A stretch of 44,105 bases of DNA from Betaproteobacteria bacterium (GCA_021298815.1 JAJTHE010000068.1:1-44105), one strand, 5' to 3'; shown: positions 1 through 7,133, numbered from the stretch's first letter. The notes: generated from the sequence alone by a model not told the origin. Program-made: numbers and translations.

Positions 1-531
1 ATCGTCCTCGATATCCCCTTCGAACTGCAACTCGGCACCACTGGGGCTCTTGACCGAGCAATGACCGAGGCAGCACATGCCGTTGGACTCATTGGCCTCG
101 AGTTGACGCTCGGCGATGGCGTCCTCGATGTCGTTTCGCTCGCTGAGGGTCAGGAAGGAGAAGCAAGGCTTCTCGACGTCGTCCAGGGGCTCGGAGAGCC
201 GTATCAGTTCCTCCAAGCGCTCGGGATCGAGCGAGTCCTCGATCATGTAGATGACTTCAGAGGCGGGCGAGTTGTACTGCGCGTACTCCTCGACCGTCAT
301 CAGCCTCGCGTAGCGGGTGAAGGACCACTCGCTACCGGGTCTTCTTGACTCGGGGATGCCGCGGGCCTCGGCGAGGTCGTGCGCCGGGATGCTGCGGTAT
401 CTGGGGCTCCGACTGCGTACGTCCTTGGCCACGGCCGCGCGCCGGTTCTCCACGCCGAGCGCCAAGAGCTCGGCGAGTGCCTGCTCGGGCGTCAGTGCGT
501 CAGCCGTAGCTGCTTTCAGGCGGGTGGTCAT
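1..531 (-). CDS. Unknown acidic protein, partial (C-terminus off the window)
   Basis: The minus strand is open from an ATG at 531 through position 1, giving 177 codons with no stop, so the gene continues beyond the left edge. The product starts MTTRLKAATADALTPEQ, has an Arg-rich stretch around residues 29-45, then becomes strongly acidic (Glu/Asp-rich from about residue 75), and has a CCLGHC-type cysteine cluster near residue 157. Codon use and the lack of stops over 531 bases support real coding. The possible ribosome site is weak (GAGAG about 6 bases before the ATG). I do not recognise the family and assign no function. It could belong to the accessory region, since the next identifiable genes are toxin-antitoxin genes. 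Confidence 0.6.
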   Translation of the reverse strand, partial: MTTRLKAATADALTPEQALAELLALGVENRRAAVAKDVRSRSPRYRSIPAHDLAEARGIPESRRPGSEWSFTRYARLMTVEEYAQYNSPASEVIYMIEDSLDPERLEELIRLSEPLDDVEKPCFSFLTLSERNDIEDAIAERQLEANESNGMCCLGHCSVKSPSGAELQFEGDIEDD

Positions 532-637
532 GGCACTCTCAAGGCAATTCGGTGAGCCGGCGTCCGACTCATCCCACGGGAAGTATCGCAACGACAGCGC
601 GCAAATCAAGTCCGCCAGGCCTACCAAGCTTCAAGGT

Positions 638-653
638 TCCGCTGCACAGCGGA
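638..653. repeat. Short perfect inverted repeat (hairpin)
   Basis: TCCGCTG (638-644) and CAGCGGA (647-653) form a 7 bp perfect stem with a 2-base centre. It lies just before the first TGACGGTA octamer (662-669), in the gene-free stretch 532-1206. That stretch otherwise holds only repeat copy A and the higBA promoter. It has no T-tract and is not a convincing terminator. Function unknown. Confidence 0.35.
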
Positions 654-792
654 GAACTCGCTGACGGTATAGAAATCGTGTGAAAGAGTCTGCGAGACAA
701 GTACTTAGCCGCTTTGTTGACGGTACGATCTGTGCTGGTCTTGTCAGCGGGCGAGGGGGTTGTCTTCGAGCCGCAGCGGCTGCCGTCGGACC

Positions 793-964
793 CGATAGAC
801 CTCGATAGATCTCGAAACCTGCCGATTTCCAAAATCGCCCGGAAACCCGCGCCAATGCTGGACCTCATCAAGATGACGGTACTTTTGACGGTATCCAGCG
901 GCCTTCCGTCCAAGAACCCGAGGCGCGACAAGGACTTGGCGTCTCAATTGATGACTGAGTGGGA
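793..964 (+). repeat. Dispersed direct repeat, copy A (~172 bp)
   Basis: This segment aligns without gaps to 5979-6150 at a constant offset of 5186 bases. Blocks 793-817 (25 bp) and 836-861 (26 bp) are identical to 5979-6003 and 6022-6047. Two TGACGGTA octamers (874-881, 886-893), 12 bp apart, match the pair at 6060-6067 and 6072-6079. A 17 bp end block (948-964) matches 6134-6150 with two mismatches. The first block is itself a tandem 10-mer, CGATAGACCT then CGATAGATCT, followed by CGAAA. Two more TGACGGTA octamers lie upstream (662-669, 718-725). The same-length alignment could reflect a site-organised DNA element or decayed coding sequence. No protein family was recognised in either frame. 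Confidence 0.75.
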
Positions 965-1206
965 GTAGGTTTCGGATCTATCCCGGATAGCTCCCGGGCT
1001 GCATTGCTGAGGCGGACTGCGTCCACGGCCGCTGGGTATTGAATGTGAGCAATGCGCTGGGCAAGGGGCGCACCTGCGAGTGGTTTGACCGACAGTTCCC
1101 GACCAGAAGCTGTCGTTCTTAAACGGCCGGATCCAACAGGCCCACGGAACATGGCCAACCGCGCGTCGTGGGTGCGTCCTTGCGCGATGCCAAAGCAATT
1201 TCTGTA

Positions 1207-1235
1207 TTGACTGTTAACCGGTTAACAGGTAATAT
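1207..1235 (+). promoter_or_regulatory. Promoter of higBA, likely leaderless
   Basis: A near-consensus sigma-70 promoter: -35 TTGACT (1207-1212), a 17-base spacer, and -10 TAATAT (1230-1235). The higB ATG starts at 1242, only seven bases after the -10 box, where transcription would be expected to begin. The mRNA would then have little or no 5' leader. No Shine-Dalgarno sequence precedes the ATG, which agrees. The start-site position is inferred. Confidence 0.75.
1211..1228. promoter_or_regulatory. 18 bp perfect palindrome, probable HigA operator
   Basis: CTGTTAACCGGTTAACAG is a perfect 18 bp palindrome. It overlaps the end of the -35 box and fills nearly the whole spacer of the higBA promoter. 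HigA-type antitoxins repress their own operon by binding palindromes in this position, so autoregulation by the HigA encoded at 1559-1864 is the simplest reading. Binding is inferred from position and symmetry only. Confidence 0.7.
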
Positions 1236-1241
1236 TGCGGG

Positions 1242-1511
1242 ATGTCAATCCAGTCGTTTGCCTGCTCCGATACGGAGCGCCTGTTCACCACAGGCAAGTG
1301 TCAGAGGTTCGTCAATATCAGGAGCGTGGCCGAACGAAAATTAGCCCAGCTCGACGCAGCGCCTTCTGTGAGTTTCATGAAAGCCCCGCCAGGCAACGAC
1401 CTGAAGGAATACGGCGGTGCCTGGCATGTGCGAATCAACGACCAGTGGCGACTGACCTTCAAGTGGGGTGAGAGCGGGCCCTATGACGTGCTGATCGAAG
1501 ACCCACACTGA
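1242..1511 (+). CDS. higB: HigB/RelE-type toxin (mRNA interferase)
   Basis: This is an 89-residue protein of the HigB (plasmid maintenance killer) family, the toxin half of a type II system; family members cleave mRNA on the ribosome. The family pattern is clear: an N-terminal SFACSDTERLF segment, a central helix VNIRSVAERKLAQLDAA, a PPGNDLKEYGGAW stretch, the signature HVRINDQWRLTFKW, and a C-terminal DVLIEDPH that replaces the usual DVEIvDYH. Length is normal for HigB. It lies immediately upstream of higA (47 bases), the toxin-first order typical of higBA. The ATG sits at the expected transcription start, so translation is probably leaderless. Base composition is less GC-rich than the catabolic genes further right, which fits horizontal acquisition. 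Confidence 0.9.
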   Translation: MSIQSFACSDTERLFTTGKCQRFVNIRSVAERKLAQLDAAPSVSFMKAPPGNDLKEYGGAWHVRINDQWRLTFKWGESGPYDVLIEDPH

Positions 1512-1558
1512 CCCAGTCCCGACTGGCATTCGAATCCTGAGCAGCAATGGAGTGCATC

Positions 1559-1864
1559 ATGTTTAAAAACGGCATGCGTCCTGTCCACCCTGGTGAAATC
1601 TTGCTGGAGGACTACATCAAGCCCATGGGCGTCAGCGTGCGCGCTGTGGCCATTGCCTTGCATGTGCCTTACTCGCGCCTCAGCGAGATCACCAAGGGCG
1701 AACGCGGCGTGTCGGCTGATACGGCCCTGCGCCTGGAGCGCTATTTCGGCAGCGACGCCAAGGGCTGGTTGAACCTTCAGGCAGCCTACGAGTTGCGAGT
1801 AGCCGAGATCGAGAACGGCAAAGCCATCGCCAAAGAGATTCAGCCGCTTGGGCTGGCCGCCTAA
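1559..1864 (+). CDS. higA: HigA antitoxin, XRE family
   Basis: This is a 101-residue antitoxin that neutralises HigB and probably represses the operon through the palindrome at 1211-1228. It shows the family opening RPVHPGEILLEDYIKPMG, an HTH of the XRE type (roughly residues 20-60, ending in EITKGERGVSADTA), and the RYFGSDAKGWLNLQAAYEL segment that follows in HigA proteins. The start at 1559 is chosen over the in-frame ATG at 1547 because GGAG (1549-1552) lies six bases before it. It is paralogous to the orphan higA at 5394-5702. The pair is probably a functional addiction module. Confidence 0.9.
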   Translation: MFKNGMRPVHPGEILLEDYIKPMGVSVRAVAIALHVPYSRLSEITKGERGVSADTALRLERYFGSDAKGWLNLQAAYELRVAEIENGKAIAKEIQPLGLAA

Positions 1865-1962
1865 GCCACGCCAGCCGTTTCACCTCGAGCGCCTGCGGCC
1901 GGCCAACTCCCGACATTCAAACCTTGAATACGCCTGCAGGAAGCGGACCCTTACCGACGATC

Positions 1963-2065
1963 AATTGCATGCGTTTGAGAGCCCATCCCTGCGATGGTTC
2001 GCGAACATCAAAAAGGTGGCCGAGCGAAATCTGGTCCAACTGGATGCAGTGCCGTCAGTGATCAT
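1963..2065 (+). pseudogene. Fragment of a second higB toxin gene
   Basis: Reading frame 3 here encodes LRWFANIKKVAERN then LVQLDAVPSV. This matches the central helix of the HigB at 1242-1511 (RFVNIRSVAERK, LAQLDAAPSV) in both residues and DNA. The N-terminal segment is shortened, and the diagnostic C-terminal RINDQWR region is absent, since the frame runs into unrelated sequence after about 2065. There is no start with a ribosome site. It lies 100 bases downstream of higA and looks like the remains of a duplicated or invading toxin gene. Confidence 0.7.
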
Positions 2066-2173
2066 CCTGACGGACGAGGCGGACGATGTGCCTCGTCTCC
2101 TTCATGTGCACGCCGTGTCCGGCGCAGCGCGGTCGATGGCGTGCCGCCCGGGGGGCGGCCGACGGGTGTGTCG

Positions 2174-2629
2174 TCAGCCGTGCAGATGCTCGTCCAGGAG
2201 ATGGACCGTGATCCGGATCGCCAGCAGGAGCAGCGCGGGTGCGACGCAATGAAAGAGCAGGACCCAGATGTACTGCGACAGCAGGCCCACTGGAGCGATG
2301 AACCACTCGTCTGCCAACTCATGCCGGGACCGCCAGGCACAGACCGTCACTGCAGCCAGCGGCGACAGCAGTATCACCTTCGCGGTGACCCACACCGCGG
2401 TTCGTGGCGATTCGATGATGAAGGCGCTCGGAATCAGGCACGCGAGCACCACGAGCGAACCGGCCATGATCTGCATCGACTCCGGCAGGCGAGCGACCCA
2501 CTTGGGCTCGAACGCCGACTTCGCGAACAGGAACACGTCGGCCCAGATCGCCATGGCCGCCGAAAGCGCCAGGGTGCTTCCGACCAGCACGATGCGGGTC
2601 CGATGCTCGATGAGGATTGCCGTCAGCAT
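2174..2629 (-). CDS. Small integral membrane protein of unknown function
   Basis: This is a 151-residue protein with about four hydrophobic segments: near residues 13-33 (IVLVGSTLALSAAMAIW), 52-70 (MAGSLVVLACLIPSAF), 80-96, and 115-145 (an LLSQYIWVLLF-type stretch, then APALLLLAI). The start at 2629 is preferred to the longer in-frame start at 2692 because AAGGGAG lies about eight bases upstream and the N-terminus then leads straight into the first membrane span. It is downstream of the YebB-like gene, whose stop at 2658 is 28 bases away, so the two are probably co-transcribed. No family was recognised. Function may relate to the neighbouring peptidase-fold protein. Confidence 0.7.
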   Translation of the reverse strand: MLTAILIEHRTRIVLVGSTLALSAAMAIWADVFLFAKSAFEPKWVARLPESMQIMAGSLVVLACLIPSAFIIESPRTAVWVTAKVILLSPLAAVTVCAWRSRHELADEWFIAPVGLLSQYIWVLLFHCVAPALLLLAIRITVHLLDEHLHG

Positions 2630-2657
2630 GGCGGGGTCTCCCTTGAGAGGGGCCGGT

Positions 2658-3380
2658 TCATGCCGGTCGTGCCGCCGGCACGCCTGAGGCACTGTCGAAG
2701 ACGATCTGCAGTGCCGGGCTCCTGAGCAGACTGGCCGGCGTCACCGTCGCTCTGTCCCACGGGATGCGGCCGAAGTACCAGAGCTTCCAGAAACCCAGGC
2801 TCGCCCCCGGCTGCTGTCTCAGCAGATCCGTGAAGGTCTGAACCTCACCGACATCGACGCCGGTTGCCTCGGCCAGCACTTCGCGCACATAGCGTGAGCA
2901 GAACTGCCGGCGGGAATGGAGGTCGAATCCGGTGTCGTAGACCACGCCGGTGCGCCGCCTGGCCGCGACGACCACGCGTCGCCGTTCATCGGAGGTCAGA
3001 TCGACCTTCAGCCTGGCGACCGCGTGGCGTCCGTTCCGAGACCGCGCGACGAACTTCGAGAGTGATGTGGTGCGCGAGAACGGGAAGGTGCTTTCGCCGA
3101 TCAGCGGCTCCTTGCCGTCGATGGCGAGAACGATGCCCACGTGGTTGGTCCACGAATCGGTCGCCGCGGCAACCTCGCGGAACGGTCTGGCAGACACGCT
3201 GGTGAAGATCAGGTCGCCGACGGCCAGCGCGGAATGACCGGTTCCGGCCGTCACCGGGACGTCCTGAGCCGCAAGCCGGCGCGGGCCTGCTTCCGAATGG
3301 GCCGGTACGCCGGCACCGGCACCGGGCAAACGCGCGGCGGTGCGAGCCCGAGGATCGAGACCGCGATCGAATGTGGACAT
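2658..3380 (-). CDS. YebB/YiiX-like permuted papain-fold (NlpC/P60-related) protein
   Basis: This 240-residue protein looks like the circularly permuted NlpC/P60 (YebB/YiiX) group of papain-fold hydrolases, which act on amide or thioester bonds. The core is GDLIFTSVSARPF (55-67), TNHVGIVLAIDG with His80, GESTFPF with Glu96, and the later RQFCSRYVREVL with Cys161. In permuted members the catalytic His precedes the Cys, as seen here. The N-terminal 45 residues are Arg/Ala/Gly-rich and are not a clear signal peptide. The ATG at 3380 has GGAG upstream. It is divergent from the XRE regulator at 3539 across an operator-like region, and precedes a small membrane protein gene. Substrate is unknown. 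Confidence 0.7.
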   Translation of the reverse strand: MSTFDRGLDPRARTAARLPGAGAGVPAHSEAGPRRLAAQDVPVTAGTGHSALAVGDLIFTSVSARPFREVAAATDSWTNHVGIVLAIDGKEPLIGESTFPFSRTTSLSKFVARSRNGRHAVARLKVDLTSDERRRVVVAARRRTGVVYDTGFDLHSRRQFCSRYVREVLAEATGVDVGEVQTFTDLLRQQPGASLGFWKLWYFGRIPWDRATVTPASLLRSPALQIVFDSASGVPAARPA

Positions 3381-3475
3381 GAAGTTGCTCCGGCAGTGGG
3401 TATGGAGCGCAGCTTGGAGCGTCCGTATCGCGCTGCATAGCGAAACGAGACAAGTCGAGGTTTGTTCGCCTCGCG

Positions 3476-3500
3476 GTATCGTTATCGGATACTTTATCCG
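3476..3500. promoter_or_regulatory. Overlapping inverted repeats, likely operator of the divergent pair
   Basis: Two inverted repeats overlap in the 158-base gap between the YebB-like gene and the XRE regulator. The first is GTATC (3476-3480) with GATAC (3488-3492); the second is CGGATA (3486-3491) with TATCCG (3495-3500). They lie 38-62 bases before the regulator's ATG. This is a natural place for an XRE-type regulator to control itself and the divergent operon. No clear -35/-10 pair was found on either strand. Confidence 0.45.
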
Positions 3501-3538
3501 GATGGGGGCGAATCCGCTCCACCTCTACGGGTTCCACC

Positions 3539-4270
3539 ATGAGCACAACCGCAGATCTCGTTCTCGCCCTCAAGAAGGAGCTCAAGGCCGCCGGCATGAC
3601 CTACGCCGATCTGGCGGAACGGCTGGGGATGGCTGAGTCCAGCGTCAAACGGATGCTGGCCAAGGGCGACATGGCACTCTCGCGCATCGACGCGATCTGC
3701 CGGGTGCTCAAGCTCGATTTCGCCGAGCTCGCCAGACGTGTCGCAGACGCCCAGCCCCTGCTGGCGGAACTCACGCAGGCGCAGGAAGAAGCCTTTGTCG
3801 CTGACGTGAAGCTGCTGCTGGTGGCCATCTGCGTGCTGAGCCAGTGGACGCAGGAACAGATCGTGTCGACTTACCGGCTGACGACAGCGGAGTGCACGAA
3901 GTACTTCGCTCGACTCGACCGCATCGGCGTCATCGAACTCAAGCCACTGAACCGCTATCGGCTCAAGCTGGCCAAGACCTTCCGTTGGCGGCCGCATGGA
4001 CCGGTGATGGACTACTTTCGCAGTCATGCGCTGCAGGACTACTTTTCCGGCTCCTTCGACGGTCACGGCGAAGGACTGGTGCTTGCGCACGGCTCCATCA
4101 GCAGCAGTCTCGCACCGTCATTCGTGGAGCGGATGCAGCGTCTGGCGCAGGATTTTTCCCAACAGCATCTCGCGGATCAGAGGCTCGCCCCGAAGGACCG
4201 TTCCGGCTACACGCTCCTGTTCGCGATGCGCAGTTGGGAGTTCGAGGCCTTCGAAAACCTGCGCCGCTGA
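3539..4270 (+). CDS. XRE-family transcriptional regulator with C-terminal effector-like region
   Basis: This 243-residue protein has an XRE-type HTH at about residues 6-62: LVLALKKELKAAGMTYADLA, LGMAESSVKRMLAKGDMALS, and AICRVLKLDFAEL. The remaining ~180 residues include a possible second winged-helix-like segment (LSQWTQEQIVSTYRLTTAEC, then YFARLDRIGVIEL, residues ~100-137) and a C-terminal region of unknown role. It is much longer than an antitoxin. It is divergent from the YebB-like operon and probably controls it and itself. The ATG at 3539 has only a weak ribosome site (ACGGG). A strong hairpin follows the stop. Confidence 0.8.
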   Translation: MSTTADLVLALKKELKAAGMTYADLAERLGMAESSVKRMLAKGDMALSRIDAICRVLKLDFAELARRVADAQPLLAELTQAQEEAFVADVKLLLVAICVLSQWTQEQIVSTYRLTTAECTKYFARLDRIGVIELKPLNRYRLKLAKTFRWRPHGPVMDYFRSHALQDYFSGSFDGHGEGLVLAHGSISSSLAPSFVERMQRLAQDFSQQHLADQRLAPKDRSGYTLLFAMRSWEFEAFENLRR

Positions 4271-4291
4271 AGGGCTTGCCGGCTTGCTCCG

Positions 4292-4315
4292 GCCGTCGGC
4301 GTGCGCGCCGACGGC
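4292..4315 (+). terminator. Strong GC hairpin downstream of the XRE gene
   Basis: GCCGTCGGCG (4292-4301) and CGCCGACGGC (4306-4315) form a perfect 10 bp stem with a four-base loop, 21 bases after the XRE stop codon. There is no T-tract, so it is not a textbook intrinsic terminator. Its position between the convergent XRE gene and SDR fragment suggests a role in ending transcription or protecting the 3' end. Confidence 0.45.
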
Positions 4316-4374
4316 ACTGACGCCGACCCGCGGCGGCGCCGACCGGAAACGGAGCCGACCGACAGCCGCCCCGA

Positions 4375-4691
4375 TCACCCGGTGATCGTCGCCCCGCCGT
4401 CCGCCACGATGCTCTGCCCGGTGATGAACGCGCCCGCCCGGCGCGCCAGCATCACCGCGATCCCTCCGATGTCGTCCGGCTCGCCCAGCCGCCGCAACGG
4501 GAACCGCGCCTCCGCCGCCGCCTTGCGCACCGGATCCTCGTAGAGCGCCCGCGCGAAATCCGTCTTGATCAGTCCCGGCGCGATGCAGTTCACCCGGATA
4601 TTCAGCGGACCCCACTCGCAGGCGAGGTTGCGCGCGAGCTGCATGTCGGCAGCCTTCGAGATGCAGTAGGCGCCGATACAGCCGCCTTGGA
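4375..4691 (-). pseudogene. C-terminal fragment of a short-chain dehydrogenase/reductase
   Basis: The frame encodes the C-terminal ~105 residues of an SDR oxidoreductase: GAYCISKAADMQLARNLA with the catalytic Tyr and Lys (YxxxK), WGPLNIRVNCIAPGLIKT, RFPLRRLGEPDDIGG, and ITGQSIVADGG. The Rossmann-fold half with the TGxxxGxG cofactor motif, the NAG motif and the catalytic Ser is missing. Upstream sequence in frame (to 4770) is unrelated to the family. The gene is therefore truncated at about 4691 and is not expected to be an active enzyme. The break marks a recombination junction in this decayed region. Bases 4692-4939 hold nothing I can identify. Confidence 0.85.
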
Positions 4692-4939
4692 TCCGACCCG
4701 CCGCTTGCGCCAGGCCAGGGTGAGGGCGTTTGCATTTCCTATCCCCTACGTCCGGCGCTTTGGCTGGCAATGAAGCGGAGGCCGACCGGCAGCTTCAGGG
4801 CGGCGAGATCGGGACAGTCAATGTCGCTTCAGGGTCGTCACCCGCCGGCCGCCTCGGCGACGCCAGCGACGGCACCCAGTCTGAAGCAGCCACTCGGGTT
4901 ACGCCGGCCAAGGTGAGCTGTTCGGCGGTAGTGTGAATA

Positions 4940-5142
4940 CGGCGTCTGAAAAGCGTTGCGGCACCAACGCAGGCCCACCGCCTGACCGGAATCGATGCGG
5001 CCGATTTTTCTCGTGTCCGCAACGCCGACTTTCGCCGGCTGAGCATCGAACGCTCATGACGATCAACACCCGCCTGGGCTCGCGTATCGTGGTCGATGTC
5101 CGGGTGAAGCCGCGGCCGGCGCGGCGTAACCGGCGCGCATGA
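4940..5142 (+). pseudogene. Frameshifted XRE (HTH_37-like) antitoxin relic
   Basis: Frame reading gives RRLKSVAAPTQAHRLTGID, then AADFSRVRNADFRRLSIER, followed by a TGA. After a one-base deletion at about 5051-5053, the next frame continues LMTINTRLGSRIVVDVRVK to a stop at 5142. Joined, this matches the HTH_37/HigA2-like antitoxin pattern (gi..aDfSRirnadfrr.sieRLm.i..rLGs.v.v.v). The 5' part is also lost, with an in-frame stop just upstream near 4931. It is a broken antitoxin gene beside other toxin-antitoxin remnants. The family assignment is from pattern memory. Confidence 0.6.
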
Positions 5143-5174
5143 AGCGCCTTCGCACGTGATGAGCCGCCGCTTGA

Positions 5175-5381
5175 TCCGATAGCGGACTGCGAGCCGATAC
5201 GGACAGTCGCGGCGGGTATCGCGTCCAGGTCGTGCATCCTGCGCTGCCGGGCAATCGGCTTGAAGCGCTCAAGGGTGACCGGGCTGGGCAGTGGAGCGTC
5301 CGCATCAACGATCAGTGGCGGCTGTGCTTCGTGTGGACCGACTCCGGTCCGGACCAGGTCGGGATCTTGAACTATCACTGA
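5175..5381 (+). pseudogene. 5'-truncated higB toxin gene
   Basis: The frame encodes LPGNRLEALKGDRAGQWSVR, INDQWRLCFVWTDSGPD and QVGILNYH ending at a TGA (5379-5381). That is the C-terminal half of a HigB toxin, including the RINDQWR signature. The N-terminal half (SF..tE.LF, the KL..LdaA helix) is not present, since the frame meets a stop at 5172-5174 and the intervening residues do not match. No good start or ribosome site exists. It sits 12 bases before the orphan higA at 5394, so this was once a complete higBA operon whose toxin was lost. Confidence 0.8.
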
Positions 5382-5393
5382 AGGAGTGTGGCG

Positions 5394-5702
5394 ATGGGAC
5401 GGGCTATCAACCGAATGCGCGCCGTGCACCCGGGCGAAGTGTTGCGTGAGGAGTATCTGGCGCCGCTGAATCTGAGCGTGAACGCCCTCGCCATGGCGCT
5501 GGGAGTACCTGCCACGCGTATTCACGAAATCGTGAAGGAGCGCCGTGGCATCACTGCCGACACAGCCGAACGGTTGGCGCGCTACTTCGGGGGCGATGCC
5601 GCGTCGTGGCTGGCACTGCAAGCCGACTACGACCTGAAGACTTTGGCCACACGGGACGACATTGCTCGCAAGGTATCGCCGCGCGAGGCCGCGCCCGCAT
5701 GA
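5394..5702 (+). CDS. higA: Orphan HigA antitoxin, XRE family
   Basis: This 102-residue HigA-type antitoxin has the same layout as the one at 1559-1864: MRAVHPGEVLREEYLAPLNL, an HTH centred on ALGVPATRIHEIVKERRG, ITADTAERLARYFGGDAASW, and LALQADYDL. Its start at 5394 has an AAGGAG (5381-5386) seven bases upstream that overlaps the end of the truncated higB. The gene is intact while its partner toxin is not. It may persist as an anti-addiction antitoxin against related HigB proteins or as a DNA-binding regulator; both are inferences. Confidence 0.85.
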   Translation: MGRAINRMRAVHPGEVLREEYLAPLNLSVNALAMALGVPATRIHEIVKERRGITADTAERLARYFGGDAASWLALQADYDLKTLATRDDIARKVSPREAAPA

Positions 5703-5978
5703 CTCGCGACCGTTGTTGGTGAGTTTCCGTGTCCTCCCGGCCCGTGTCGAGCTCATCGCGCGCACTCAGGATCGATGATCGGGCGGAGAAGCTTGGGCGC
5801 CAATAGTCCATCCCGAATCGGTGAGGGACGGCCCCGCTTCTGCCGGACGCTGACGGTAAAAATTCCGGGCGAAAAAGCGAGTCGCGACAATAGCTCAAGC
5901 GATTCGATGCCAGGCCCCTTGGGGCGATTCCTGGACCGACGCGGGCGCGTCGAAGGTGTCGGCGATGGTCGCGGGAGT

Positions 5979-6150
5979 CGATAGACCTCGATAGATCTCG
6001 AAAGGTGAGTTTTCTCGGAACCGCCCGGAAACCCGCGCCAATGCTGGTGCCTGACAGGTTGACGGTAGAACTGACGGTAGAGGTCTTCGAAGCACCGGCG
6101 AGTGCCCCACGAATCAACAGCTTGGAAGGCTCGTTGATGATCGAGTGGGA
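5979..6150 (+). repeat. Dispersed direct repeat, copy B (~172 bp)
   Basis: This is the second copy of the element at 793-964, in the same orientation, aligned gap-free at an offset of 5186. It keeps the 25 bp block with its tandem 10-mer (5979-6003), the 26 bp block (6022-6047), the paired TGACGGTA octamers 12 bp apart (6060-6067, 6072-6079) and the 17 bp end block (6134-6150). A further single TGACGGTA lies at 5851-5858. Between 5703 and 6173 nothing else is recognisable. The copies bracket the toxin-antitoxin/YebB region. Confidence 0.75.
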
Positions 6151-6173
6151 AGGCGTCGACCGTCTGGCGAGGT

Positions 6174-7133
6174 TCAGGCCCGCCACATCGGCCACCTGGC
6201 GCGGGGTTTCCCTGGATCCAAGAAACACGGGCCCGGATCCGGGTCCCTGAACAGTGCGGTCACGAAATCGCGGAACGCGCGGACATTGGGCGAAGCGCCG
6301 CGGCCGCGCGCGTACATGAGGTGCACCGGTGGTGCTTCGCTGGACCAGTCGGCCAACAGCAACTCCAGGTCGCCGCGCGCAGCGAGCAGGGGGGTAGCGT
6401 TGTTGCTCGGCAGTCGAGCGACGCCCAGTCCGGCGAGCGCCATCTCCCGCATCCATGACCCGGCATTGATGCTCAGATTGCCCCGGACCCTGACCTCGAA
6501 CTGCTGGTCGCCCTTCCGGTAGCTCCAGCTTTCCTGTGCACGACCGTTCGGAAGGACGTGGACAAGGCAGTTGTGCCCCGTCAACTCTGACGGGACAAGA
6601 GGCCTCCCGCGCCGTTCGAGGTAGCTTCGGGCGGCGACGGTGCAGAAACGCCGCTCGGCGATGCGATGCGCAACCAGGTTCGAGTCCGGCGGATCGCCGA
6701 GGAATACAGCGACATCGAAGTTCTTCGCCTCCAGGCTCATTGCCCCTGCGACGATGGTCACGTCAACATGAATTTCGGGGTGGTGGCCAAGAAAGGTGGG
6801 CAGGTTCGGCAGGATATGGGAGTTGGCGGGGCTGTCGTGCAGCGCGACGCGCAGCCGCCCCCGGACCGCGCCACGCGTGCTCGCAAGCTCGCGTTCGGCA
6901 GCCCGAAGCTCGGCAACGATCGTGCGGCAACGCGCATGGAAGCGTGCGCCGTCCTCCGTAAGCGATACGCCTCGCGCAGTGCGCACGAGCAGGCGAGCGC
7001 CCAGCGAACGTTCGAGCGTGCCGATCGCCTTGCTCACCGCCGACGGGGTCAGGCCGAGGACGGCCGCTGCCGCAGCAAAGCTGCGCAACTCCGCAGCCCG
7101 CACGAAAATGCCGATGCTTCGCAGGTTCTCCAT
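6174..7133 (-). CDS. LysR-family transcriptional regulator
   Basis: This 319-residue LysR-type regulator has an N-terminal winged HTH at residues 1-60 (MENLRSIGIFVRAAELRSFA, TPSAVSKAIGTLERSLGARL, RTARGVSLTEDG). A linker helix and a periplasmic-binding-protein-like effector domain follow from about residue 90 (RLRVALHDSPA, FDVAVFLGDPPDS). It is divergent from a Bug receptor gene at 7265, and a probable LysR site lies between them, so it likely controls that receptor in response to the imported substrate. GGAAGG lies upstream of the ATG. The C-terminal ~18 residues are Pro/Arg-rich and may be an extension made by read-on into flanking DNA, since the stop lies just beyond repeat copy B. Confidence 0.9.
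   Translation of the reverse strand: MENLRSIGIFVRAAELRSFAAAAAVLGLTPSAVSKAIGTLERSLGARLLVRTARGVSLTEDGARFHARCRTIVAELRAAERELASTRGAVRGRLRVALHDSPANSHILPNLPTFLGHHPEIHVDVTIVAGAMSLEAKNFDVAVFLGDPPDSNLVAHRIAERRFCTVAARSYLERRGRPLVPSELTGHNCLVHVLPNGRAQESWSYRKGDQQFEVRVRGNLSINAGSWMREMALAGLGVARLPSNNATPLLAARGDLELLLADWSSEAPPVHLMYARGRGASPNVRAFRDFVTALFRDPDPGPCFLDPGKPRARWPMWRA

Noticed and set aside
532..1200. Short overlapping frames on both strands in 569-1198
   Set aside because: No ribosome sites or family similarity; the stretch is occupied by repeat copy A and its flanks.
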